In this document: positions 14,812 to 23,790 of the stretch, piece by piece
Position numbering within the stretch: position 1 is the first letter of the stretch
Layout of the letters: every line of letters begins with the position of its first letter
DNA from: Apteryx mantelli
Lineage: Eukaryota > Chordata > Aves > Apterygiformes > Apterygidae
NCBI RefSeq assembly: GCF_036417845.1
Contig: NC_089979.1
Span: forward strand, 50,042,775-50,106,774
Direction: 5' to 3'
Length of the DNA: 64,000 bases
Notes under the pieces: generated by a model
Told to the model about the DNA's origin: nothing
Seen by the model: only the letters and a program-made list of their open reading frames with translations
Database searches by the model: none
Translations under genes and position numbers: made by a program

Positions 14812-15032
14812 CAACCAACAATCCTTATAATTATCATCATCTGCTGCTTTTCCCTCTTCTGGCAAAGAAACACTCCATCCATTTGCAGAAATCGCCCGCG
14901 GAAACGTTACATCAAAACTAATCACAACGATTAAAATCAGCTTTTCTGTGCAAGAGGAGAGTAAAAAGCAAGTTGGAGGCTGGAATGAGACTGTTTTTTC
15001 CACAAAAAAATTCCGAAAAAAAATTACACGCG

Positions 15033-15052
15033 ATCTATCTATCTATCTATAT
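15033..15052. repeat. (CTAT)n microsatellite
   Basis: Four to five ATCT tetramers lie shortly upstream of CpG island 1. Confidence 0.9.
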
Positions 15053-15311
15053 GCACGTTTCGAAGGAGATCAATTTTATGACCGTGTGATCAGTTAATTT
15101 AATTTAATTTTTATTTTGGAGATTGATTCAGACTGGAGGTAGAGACATGAGCTAATTGTATCCTGATCCTTGCCTTGAGGGGTTTCAAAGCCCTGGAGCA
15201 ACTATTCTCTGTATTTTGCTCTGTCTACCTTAGCCAAGCTATTGCATTTCTCTCTGGTGTAGCGAGGAGAGCAGACCGCTGCCGGGAGAGAGAAATATCG
15301 GAAGTGTGAGT

Positions 15312-15376
15312 GGGGAGGGGGGGGGGGGAAGGGGAGAGAAAAAAAAAAGGAGGAAAAAAAAAAAGAGAGAGAGAGA
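15312..15376 (+). repeat. 65-nt polypurine tract just before the MFQ start codon
   Basis: Every base from 15,312 to 15,376 is A or G: a G-rich first half, then A-runs, then GA dinucleotides. It ends 16 nt before the ATG at 15,393. If the promoter lies upstream, the tract is in the 5' untranslated leader. Such tracts can form triplex DNA and promoter-proximal regulatory structures. Confidence 0.85.
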
Positions 15377-15392
15377 CACTTTTGCGGCTCCG

Positions 15393-15401
15393 ATGTTTCA
15401 G
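15393..15401 (+). CDS. KCTD1: Candidate alternative first coding exon (Met-Phe-Gln) of KCTD1
   Basis: Three codons, ATG TTT CAG, are followed directly by a strong splice donor (CAG|GTAAGG, GT at 15,402-15,403). No ATG occurs in any frame between the ATG at about 15,146 and this one, so scanning ribosomes would reach it first from a start site in the island. The exon ends in phase 0, exactly as the large DUF3504 exon does, so both could join the same downstream KCTD1 exon. From memory, some vertebrate KCTD1 isoforms begin with MFQ, a few residues ahead of the common MSRPL start; this was not checked here. The product would be a short isoform with the BTB domain and without the recombinase-derived region. 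Known for the family: KCTD1 is a nuclear BTB protein that represses AP-2 transcription factors. The 5' end of the exon is undetermined. Confidence 0.55.
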
Positions 15402-15790
15402 GTAAGGGCTGCTCGGGCTTGTTGTTATTTGCAGCGGAGGGGACGGCGGGGACTCCGGGCGCCGCTCGCTTCCACGCATGTGCCGGGCGCTCGCACCCCG
15501 CGCGGAGACGCGGCGCGGGCGCCTCGCCCGCCGCCCGCCGCGCTCCCCCGCGCAACCCGCGCCCCCGCGCAGCGCCGCGGCCGCCGCGGGGAGGGGGCGC
15601 GCGGAGTGGGTTCCTGCTCCTTCCCCCGCCGCCTCTCGGGGGAAAGAAGGAGGGGGGTGGGGGAGGGGAGGATTTATTTATTTTGTTTATTTTTATTTTT
15701 ATTTTATATTTGGCAGTGGGGGTTGGGGGGGGCGCGGCGCCGCTGGCGGCTGGCATTGTTCTCCGCCGGGCTGCAGGAGGGGGCCGCCAT

Positions 15791-15833
15791 TGTGCGCGCG
15801 CGCGTGCGTGTGTGTGTGCGCGCGCGCGCGCGC
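15791..15833. repeat. 43-bp perfect alternating pyrimidine-purine tract (Z-DNA-like)
   Basis: Every step from 15,791 to 15,833 is TG or CG, with long CG blocks on both sides of a TG block. Alternating CG/TG of this length is the classic Z-DNA-forming sequence. It sits about 390 bp inside the presumed first intron of the MFQ transcript. Confidence 0.9.
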
Positions 15834-16137
15834 CCCCGGGGCGGCCGGGTTCCCGGCTGCAGCGGGAGGCACCCCCCTACCCCCCCGCCCCGCCCCGCTC
15901 CGCTCCGCGCGGGCGCGCGTACCGCGGCGGGGGGGGCGGCGGCGGCGCGGCCCCCTCCCCGCGGGCTCCGGCGGGGCCCTCTGGAGGCCGCCGGGCCCCC
16001 CGCGGCGCCCTTCGCGGCCCGGGCGGGGCGGGGCGAGGCGGCGCTCCCCGCCCGCCCCCGCGGAGGGCGGCGCGGCCCCGGCCCCGGCCCGGCGGCCGCC
16101 GCGGGCAGCGCCCGCTCGGGTCCCGCGCTGCCCGGCC

Positions 16138-16204
16138 GTCGCCGCCGCCGCCGCCGCCGTGGGCGGGGGGCCCCGCGGTGCGGCCCGGCCCGGCCCGGCC
16201 CGGC
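16138..16204. repeat. (GCC)n and (GGCCC)n GC-only repeats in CpG island 1
   Basis: About seven GCC/CCG triplets around 16,140-16,160 are followed, after a G-run, by four to five GGCCC pentamers at about 16,181-16,203. These repeats create the Arg/Pro/Ala/Gly-rich open frames in all six frames here, which are not genes. Confidence 0.85.
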
Positions 16205-16976
16205 AGAGAGAGGGCAGCTTCCCGTCCCCGCTCTGTGAAAAATGTTCGCCTTCTGCTTTCAATCAGCTAAGCTGGCAGCTAGATACAAGTTTATTTGAGA
16301 ATAGCCTCGGGGTACCGAGCATGCTTGGATTGTTTTAGCAAATTAAAAATGAGCGAAATGCTTCTACCTCCTCAGCAGCAGGCTCCTTAAAAGACCTCCT
16401 TTCCTTTCCTTTGCTTCTCTTCCGAGAAGGGGAGTATCACCGAGTGCACCTTCAGCATCACTCGCTGCGCGAAGGGACGCCACCGGGCTGGTGCCGTTGA
16501 TTTGCGGCTGTCGGTTCTCTGGGTGCTTTTTTATTTTATTTTTTTAATGCATCCTCCCTATTTCCCTTGCACAAACGCGATTAAAAATCTCCCGTCGAAA
16601 CGCCACTTCCCATCTTACTCCCCCGCTTCGGAAAGGGCCCCCCGGGCAGCGGCCCCGGGGCCGGCGCCGCCGCTGCCGCCGCCCCGCAGCGGCGCCGCCC
16701 CGCAAAACTTGGGTGAAGCCGAGGAAGTTGGCGGCGGCTCGTGCTCTTTCTCCTTCCCGAAAAGTGCAACTTGAATTGATGCCGATTGGCTTAACCCGCT
16801 CCCGTGCAAGGATGCTTTCAAAGTAGTTCAGAGGCGCTCGACGAAACTGGCCTTCGCGTATTCAAAATGACTGCAGTGATTTTGGTGTATTAATTGTGCC
16901 CGAAGCGCGACACAAAATGTTCCAGCACACACTAGAGGTCCCTCTCATAGCTGTCAGGCGTCAGGGTGTTTTCAGG

Positions 16977-16995
16977 TTGTGTGTGTGTGTGTGTT
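16977..16995. repeat. (GT)n microsatellite
   Basis: A short GT dinucleotide run of about nine units lies just past CpG island 1. Confidence 0.9.
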
Positions 16996-17509
16996 TTCCC
17001 CTGGTTTCACTGAACAACATTGACTACCACTGCAAATATCCGCTCAGTGTACATTATTGAAATAATGGTGAAGCAGGGGGTTGCAACACTACTTTTTTTG
17101 TGCGGTTGTGTTTTGGGCATCAATGGGTCAGTTAATACGCACATTCCTCTGAGCTCTAAGAAACAAATCTAAATGGAATTAATTCCATGCAGTGATTTAT
17201 GAGTGTTGTTTGAAATATCCTTGCCTTTTTTTCTGCTGTTGTTGGGGCCAAATTTCAAATTTCATACTCAGTTTTCTTGTGTGAAACCTGCCATGGAAGT
17301 AAACAGCATAAAACTTGAATAAGGGTTCCAGGCTATGGTTCATGGTTTTTAAAGGAGAAATATGCAAGCAAGCAAAAAGCAGCTTATTAAGATTATACAG
17401 AGTCAATAAAGGTGATGGAGGAGGCTGCTAAAAATAAGGGATCACAAGTGATTTTCATATCCAGGCCATGCTATAGGAACTAATGAGTCCCCGCAATCTT
17501 CATGTAATA

Positions 17510-17620
17510 CAAGCAGTATTATCACCATTTTACGGATGGAGAAACTGAGAAATAAAAAGAAGGTCACTGACTTGCGTAAAGCCATATAGCAAATAAAAGA
17601 TAGATCTGGAATCAGCTAGG
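17510..17620 (-). repeat. MIR-like ancient SINE, - orientation
   Basis: The + strand reads CACCATTTTACGGATGGAGA, then AACTGAGAAA, then AAGGTCACTGACTTGCGTAA, then AGCCATATAGC. This is the reverse complement of the MIR core order (tctgtaaaat / ctcagttt / caagt-acttaac / gctgtgtgacc). It is one of the clearest old SINE matches in the window. Confidence 0.7.
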
Positions 17621-17629
17621 ACAGATTTA

Positions 17630-17710
17630 GATCTCTTGCTGATTTGCACTGTTGTAACCATTGATTTCAGTGGAATTCTTCTGGATTTAAATCAGATTCA
17701 GACCTTAGGT
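17630..17710. repeat. Old amniote repeat fragment next to the MIR
   Basis: The segment reads GATTTGCACTGTTGTAAC, CATTGATTTCAGTGGAATTC, GGATTTAAATCAGATTC. This matches my memory of a common, partly self-complementary amniote repeat with a CATTGACTTCAATGGAGT centre flanked by GATTTACACC-type blocks. The family name is unknown to me. A weaker copy is at about 19,115-19,195. Confidence 0.4.
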
Positions 17711-18629
17711 GTTGCTCTGTCCCTTACACCACACTGCCTTCATATAAATTCAATTTTGAACATGACTGAATTAGATGTAAGAATTCAGAGGGAATATTTA
17801 GTGTGCATCCAGTTTTTGAAAGACAAATTATTGTGAAACTCTAGGACTATGTTGGCTCTCGAGATCTTTTTTCCATTGCAATTTCATCTGTCACATCAAC
17901 ATAGTTCCCTAGTTGGTTTTTGGTATTGTTTCTTTTTAATGAACAATTTCCTCATGTCTAGTGCAGCTTTTGTTACTGGTTTCTGAGAAGCACCACTTAA
18001 TAGATGTCTCTGAATGAAGCCTTCAATTTTAGGTTGGAACAACCTGTGAACAAATGATTTCTCATGTGGAAGACTTCCATTCATTGCAAATCTTACTCAT
18101 GCAGAAATGAAAAATTGCATGACTGTGGTATACAAAAAAGCAAGCCTTCCCCATGCATAGAGGAAATGATACATGTAGAAGACCTGCATACATATGGTCA
18201 TTATTGGATTATGATAAGTTTATGTATGGAGAAAATATGATATGAAAGGAAGTATTCACTGATTGTAACAAATGCAAGGGCATTATTCAAAGTGGGGGTC
18301 TCTCACAATTAGCAAAATATCGTATCTGCCAGTCACAGTCAGACCCCATTTCACATGAGCTCAGCTGGAAAGGAACGGTATTTTTTGCTTTCTGTATTCT
18401 TACTACTTTAGAAACATTTTCAGGACTCTGTAAAACAAACACAGATGCATAGAGTTTGATTATGGTATTTTATTTTTCATTTGCTAATATGTGTGCTGGT
18501 ATATACAAACTAGCACCACTAAAACGTAATGTAAAGTTCCTGCTTTCATGTAATGAGTCATCAGCTGGATTTAACTAGATACTGATACTTCAGGGAGTCG
18601 ATAGTCACTCAGTGCTGCTAACCCTGCTG

Positions 18630-18840
18630 CTATGAGGGTCAGACCCCCATCTTACACATGGGGAAGCAGATACAGAACATGGCTATAATTAAGAATATTT
18701 TCCCTCCAAAATTTGGGCTTACATATATGAAACCAATGCAGTTAAGTAGGAATTAGCCCCACAGAGTGTATATGATTTGCTCAGGACCATATACTGATTC
18801 CCTGGCTGAGCTGAGTTTTAAATTCCAGAGCTTGTAGCCC
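18630..18840 (-). repeat. Diverged MIR-like SINE, - orientation, interrupted
   Basis: A CCCCATCTTACACATGGGGA block is followed, after about 100 unrelated bases, by GATTTGCTCAGGACCATA and AATTCCAGAGCTTGTAGCCC. The order fits a reverse-oriented MIR whose middle has been replaced or has decayed. Ends are approximate. Confidence 0.45.
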
Positions 18841-20132
18841 CCTTTTTCATGTTCTATGCGGTGTCTCCTTTGCAATGTGTGTTCAACTCTTCTCTGGTAC
18901 CAGAGGAAAAAGAATGTCGATCAGAAGCAAATTTTAGCAGTGATGCCTGCTGTTACTTATTTTGGACCCTCTTAGGCTGCTGCCAAGTTGGAAACCAAGT
19001 TGGATCTCCTTCCAGGAAACAAATTTAGTTAGTTGTTGTTTTTTTCTGACAGAAACATAATTCTTACTTCAAATGGATTTTTTTCTGTTGATCTGCATTG
19101 CACTTATGTTTGCATTCTACAGCCTGGGTAAAATTCATCTCTGGAATATTTCCACTGATTTCTGTGTTGTTTCACAAAGAATTAATTTACCTTGCTGTGT
19201 TAAAAATACAGACTTCTGTTGTCCTACTTTCCATAGAGTATAATTTCATTTTTTTTCCCAGCTTGAAGGAGAACAACATAAAATGCACATCATTTTTATT
19301 TTGTTCACTTTACTACCTGTGCAGGCAGAGGTACCTCTTCTTTCCCTACTTTTCTGGTAAATTTTATAGAAAATATGTTTATACTTAGAGAATGTGTATG
19401 GGTGGAGAGAGAGTAATTAATATCATTCTAACTGATAAAACCTACAAAATTTTACAAAAAGTATGTGAAAGCCATGAGCACATTCTGCATTGATGATGTA
19501 TGCTATAGTTTTAATAATCTTGGATTCTCTAATGTGACTTTTAATCACACTTTTGATCCAGAAATCAATTAAATGACATTCCATGTTCAGTTGACCCAAA
19601 TTTGATGCAGATGCATGTTCAGCTACTGTAAGCCCATGTTTATGAAATAAACAGCTCACCCAATAACCTTTTCCTGATAGCTATTCACAGGGCGGGCTGC
19701 CCCCACTGGCAACGGAAGCTGCTGGTTTGATGTGGTTGGCAGGTTAGCGTAAATGCGACTTTGCAGATAGGTGGTTCCTAGGTAGCTGAAGTCTACAAGT
19801 GAGGGATACAAACCTTAGAAGTGCTTGCTAGAGCAAAGAACAGCTAATTCTGACAAATTATTTAGTGGCTTTTACTCAGTTGGTTTTCCTTGCCCAACAC
19901 ACTCCTGAACAAGAAACAGCCCTTTAAAAACAAGAACAAACAAAAAAAAAACTTTAAGAAATTAAGTAAAACCGCAAGACAGGATTGCCCCAAGATGAGC
20001 CAAGGAAAATGAGCACTGTCTCACCCAGGTAAATGGCTCTTTCAGCTTGTGACTTTCAGATGAGGCCTTTGCAAGCGGGGCCATTCCCTCTCATTCACGA
20101 GCCGGCTCTGCCCCAAATCTTAGGTTCAGTAT

Positions 20133-20164
20133 AAGCACCTATGGCTTTAAGCACCTATGGCTTT
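20133..20164. repeat. Perfect 16-bp tandem duplication
   Basis: Two identical adjacent copies of AAGCACCTATGGCTTT. This is probably a replication-slippage event. Confidence 0.9.
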
Positions 20165-20439
20165 CCCTTCCTGCATAGCTAACATGCTGGGCTGTGACAG
20201 GCAGTACCGGGGGGCAGGCGCCCGTGCCCTGCTCCTGCCTCCACCAACCAGGCAGCTGGTGCGGGACAAAACTCTCCCACTGCTGTAGCAAGATTTGCCA
20301 GACCTCAACTATCATGGGAGGACTGCGAACCCCCGCTGTGATTTGGTCAGGCAGAAATGACAGGAGGCTGTCTGAGGCAGCATATTTCCAGCAGCCATCA
20401 AGAAATATTAATACTTTTTGTGTAGGGCACAGCTGAAAC

Positions 20440-20760
20440 TTAATCTAGAGTACAGTGTGCAGCTCTGAGCATCCATCTCAGAGAAAGGTGAACCTAAGCT
20501 GGAAATGGGGCTAGAAGGATGATAGGGGAATGGAGCATCTGGCTTGTGAAAGGAGATTCAAAGAGGCTTGACTGTCCACATTCACAAAATGCAGTCTGGA
20601 AAGAGATATGACTGTTCTCTATAAATACACATGGGTAGTAAATCCCACAGAGAGAACTGTTAACAATTCTCTTTATATTCACAATAAATGTGAATATAAA
20701 CTGGGCCTATTCAGACAATAGTATCCAAGAATACCTTCTGTTGTGATATCTGGAAGATCG
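20440..20760 (+). mobile_element. Ancient CR1/L3-type LINE 3' fragment
   Basis: From 20,510 the sequence follows the order of a CR1 ORF2 3' part: AGAAGGATGATAGGGGAATG, GAGCATCTGGCTTGTG, AAAGAGGCTTGACTGTCC, GAAAGAGATATGACTG, CTATAAATACACATGG. The young CR1 at 61.17-61.29 kb has the corresponding blocks. It carries many substitutions and no open frame, so it is an inactive relic. Confidence 0.5.
20672..20700. repeat. Perfect 12-bp inverted repeat, 5-bp loop
   Basis: The arm TTTATATTCACA (20,672-20,683) and its exact reverse complement (20,689-20,700) are separated by ATAAA. It lies inside the old CR1 relic and is AT-rich, so it may form a weak hairpin. It could be chance or a small rearrangement. 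Confidence 0.85.
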
Positions 20761-23584
20761 AGCGTTGAAAGTGAGATACCCTGAATCTGGAAATATTCCG
20801 CTTTGGGCATATCTTTAAAGCTTGGACTACTTAGAGAATATTTACAGAAAACAACTGCCAACCCTTTATTTACCTCAGAGAGCTGCTACTTATCTGCACA
20901 GTCCCATTAGGCTACAGTTGGCTAAAACTTTTCATCTACATTTTTGTCAGTGGAAAAAGGTTTAGCCTTTTTTAACAAAAGATACATTGTGATTAAAAAA
21001 GAAAAAACTGTCAAAAACAGCAACTTGGGGGTCTTTTACCAGACTGAAACCAGACTATTTTCACAACTGAAAACCAGCATTTATTTTGGTTTTGAATTTC
21101 ATTTAACCAAAAACTTGAAACAGACCATCTGAGAGAAAAATGGAAGAATTCGTCTGAATTTTTTCACACAAAAAAAATAGTCAGTGGCTGTTGTTGAGAT
21201 CAGTGACAATTTTGCATAAGTGTTTGCCAGTGAGAGGGGTTGTGATCTGCTGTTTGGATAGGAGCCATCATTTCCTCCTAGTTCTAGCCGCAAAACTATT
21301 TCTCTTTTGGCAGTTCTTCATTTTTCCAAATTAGACCTTTAATGTTTATTGTTTTTCTCTTATTTACTTATTGACATTCACTTCATTTCATCATAACTCT
21401 ATAACAAGGAGAGAAAAGATTTAATAAAGAAATAGGAGCGCAGAGCCTTTTTCTCTTTTCCTTACCTTTTTCCAAACACTTAAAAACATCCCCTTCATCA
21501 TCAGATCATCTGACAAACTTTCTGCATGATAGTTTACTTGTATATACAGCTTATAAACCCTGTTGGGGAAAGACTATCTCTCATCATTTTCCTACTGCAG
21601 CAGAGCACTGCAGGTACTCAACGAGTAATTAATAATAGCTCCTGCTATCAGTGTTGCCAGAGGAGCAGGAGGAAGAGAAGGGACGAGTGGCAGACATTGT
21701 GAATGTATAAATAACTGTTGGAAACCAAAGTATTTGGGGGCCACTACAGTAGCTCAAAATTAGGGCCAAGTGCTCTTATGAAATAAGGACAGCTTCATTT
21801 TCCCGTGTGCACTGAACCTGGAGGCAGCATTGCATGGATGAGGAGCCATGTGTGTCTCGTCTTACAAAGGGAGCACAGGCCACTGACATGAGCACAGCCC
21901 TGCAGGGGTGGGGTAGGAGTATCACGGTTGCCCAGGCCCAGGGGAAGAAAATAAATGAGATCTCTGCCCAAAATGCTAGTGCCAATCTCCCTGGGACCCT
22001 AGGGTGTACTGGTCTCCCAAATAACCCAACTCATCTAGAGGTTTAGTGAAGATGTCCTATCAGGAGGACTGGATCAATGGTCCATCCATTCAGCATTGGG
22101 GACCAGTGCCAAGTAACTCAGATGACCATCACCAGTTCTGTAAGCTGTTACGTAACTGTTGTACCAAATGCTTTCCTAAGCACTGAAGAAAGACATTCCC
22201 TGCACTAAGGATCAGACAAGGTAAACACATACTTACCCAGCTTGCCAGTAACTGGCAAATTTGATGTCTTTCATATATGGCAGCTTGATTCACTGAAAGT
22301 GGCATGGCATAGAAAGAGTTAGGCAGGCTTAACATCTATATGGGAGAGGACCCGATGGATGGTGTCTGGGCAGCTGTACCAGCAGGTGACTGTAGGTGAA
22401 GACACAAAGACAATTACAGGAGAAAATGAGAAAAGGGCAAACTAGATCAACAGAGCAGAATAAACACCCTGTTCAGCAAAGGGAGCTCACAGACATGGGG
22501 AAGTTAGGGAGGGACTTCAAGACTGGTGAAAATCAGCAGAGGCAGCACCAACAAAGGAGTCGAAGGGAGTCAGAAGGGAGGGCTGGACAGTTCGGACTGA
22601 GGGTTCCTTTCTGCGTAGGCAAATGAAAGGACTGATGGATTTGCCTTGGATGCCAGAGAAATGGCCACTGATGAGATCCAAGTGGGATCTAACACAGACC
22701 CTCACCACAGCTTGACTGTGGAGAAGAAAGGAAAGGAAGAGAAAGGAGCAGTGGAGTTGGGAGGCGGCTGTGGATGTAAGCTGAGGGGCAAAGGATCAGA
22801 GGGTGAAATGTTCCCTACACTCCAGTTTTTCCTTACTGTGGCCTCTGGGGTACAAAGACAGTTTGGGATGCCTGGAGGCAACATGAGGACATGATCTTTG
22901 CTATTAGCAAGACTGAATTTTTAATCTGTTGATACTGTTCTGACGAGCAGGTTTCCTGAAAAGTGGGTAGGCAGAAGGGCTCTGGTTCTGGTGACATGAA
23001 AAAGCAGTCACAGTTTTTGCTGGGCCATCTGTACTCATGCAGGTGAGAGTCGGTCAGGAATTAACGATAAGGAGAGTTAGCTCTTTCTCAGGGGAAGAGA
23101 TGATTTTTTCAGGGAAAAGCTGTAGCTTTGAAGAAGGTTTTTTTTTTTTAGCTTAAAAATATTCTGTATTTATTACTGGCTATATATATAGTCTTTCCTT
23201 TTTTCTTAATCTTATTGACTGTTTATATCAATATCCTGCAACTGAGAGTTCCACGGGTTGCTTAGAGATAAGCTGGAGAGTATCCGTATCCATTTATAAG
23301 CTAATGCTTCTTTAAATTCCATTAGGTGTCCTCTTGTTTTATTAAGGGCATCTGATTTCTCCTTCACACCATTCATTATTTTATATACCTCAATTCTATC
23401 ATCTTTTACTGTTTTCCTTCCTAAATGAAATAGTTCTGCTCTTAATCTTTTTGTTTAGAAATACCCCCACATGTCTCTAATCATTTTTGTTGCCTCTGGC
23501 TATCTAGTGCCGTTATCTAGCACTCCCATCACTGCATCTCACTGGATCTTTTAAAGCTAGTTCCAAAGTCATTGGCGTGAAGGA

Positions 23585-23790
23585 GACTGAAGGATGAGCT
23601 TGTGGCTAGAGCACATCACTGAGAGCCCAAAGTTCGGTTTCCGGATCTCCTGCCCTGTGACCCCAAAATAATCACTTAACTACAGAGATCCACAGTTTCC
23701 CTTTTAGTCCCTGGGAACTGCACTGGGAAATTTCAGGAAAATATGTTAAGTGTTTCTCTATGCCTGGATGGATATTATTATAGAAACGCA
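23585..23790 (+). repeat. MIR-like ancient SINE, + orientation, near full length
   Basis: The element shows in order a tRNA-like 5' part (TGTGGCTAGAGCACATCACT, then AGTTCGGTTTCCGGATCTCC, resembling B-box DNA), a CCTGTGACC block, AATAATCACTTAACT, CCACAGTTTCCC, and a degraded 3' part ending in GGATATTATTAT. This is the most complete MIR-type copy here. Any Pol III promoter function has decayed. Confidence 0.65.

Larger units (their letters stand above)
1..15180. other. Gene-free DNA upstream of CpG island 1
   Basis: I see no gene with recognisable homology here. Open frames are short (at most about 150 codons), many lack an ATG start, and none shows a domain, signal peptide or plausible splice-linked exon pattern. 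The stretch holds the old repeats and microsatellites listed separately. The 12-15 kb part is AT-rich, nearly free of transposons, and could hold conserved non-coding elements, but that cannot be judged without an alignment. In mammals the flank upstream of KCTD1 lies towards AQP4. No AQP4-like exon was seen. Confidence 0.7.
15380..16830. promoter_or_regulatory. CpG island 1, candidate upstream KCTD1 promoter
   Basis: Base composition changes abruptly from AT-rich DNA to dense CpG (long GC-only runs, GCC and GGCCC repeats) and back to AT-rich by about 16.85 kb. This is typical of a broad vertebrate CpG-island promoter. On the + strand it opens with the ATG TTT CAG|GTAAGG candidate exon end, which supports transcription to the right towards the KCTD1 exon at 48.7 kb. 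The transcription start is not visible, and a divergent transcript cannot be excluded. Confidence 0.75.

Noticed and set aside
15306..16338. Three overlapping + strand frames of about 285-310 codons in CpG island 1
   Set aside because: Mutually overlapping Arg/Pro/Ala/Gly frames in a CpG island. The longest starts at GTG, not ATG, and reads through the strong donor at 15,402. Only the ATG TTT CAG portion is kept.
22060..22140. Segment resembling an old CR1/L3 3' flank (GGTCCATCCATTCAGCATTG)
   Set aside because: The match is short and not followed by other diagnostic blocks, so it is too weak to call.
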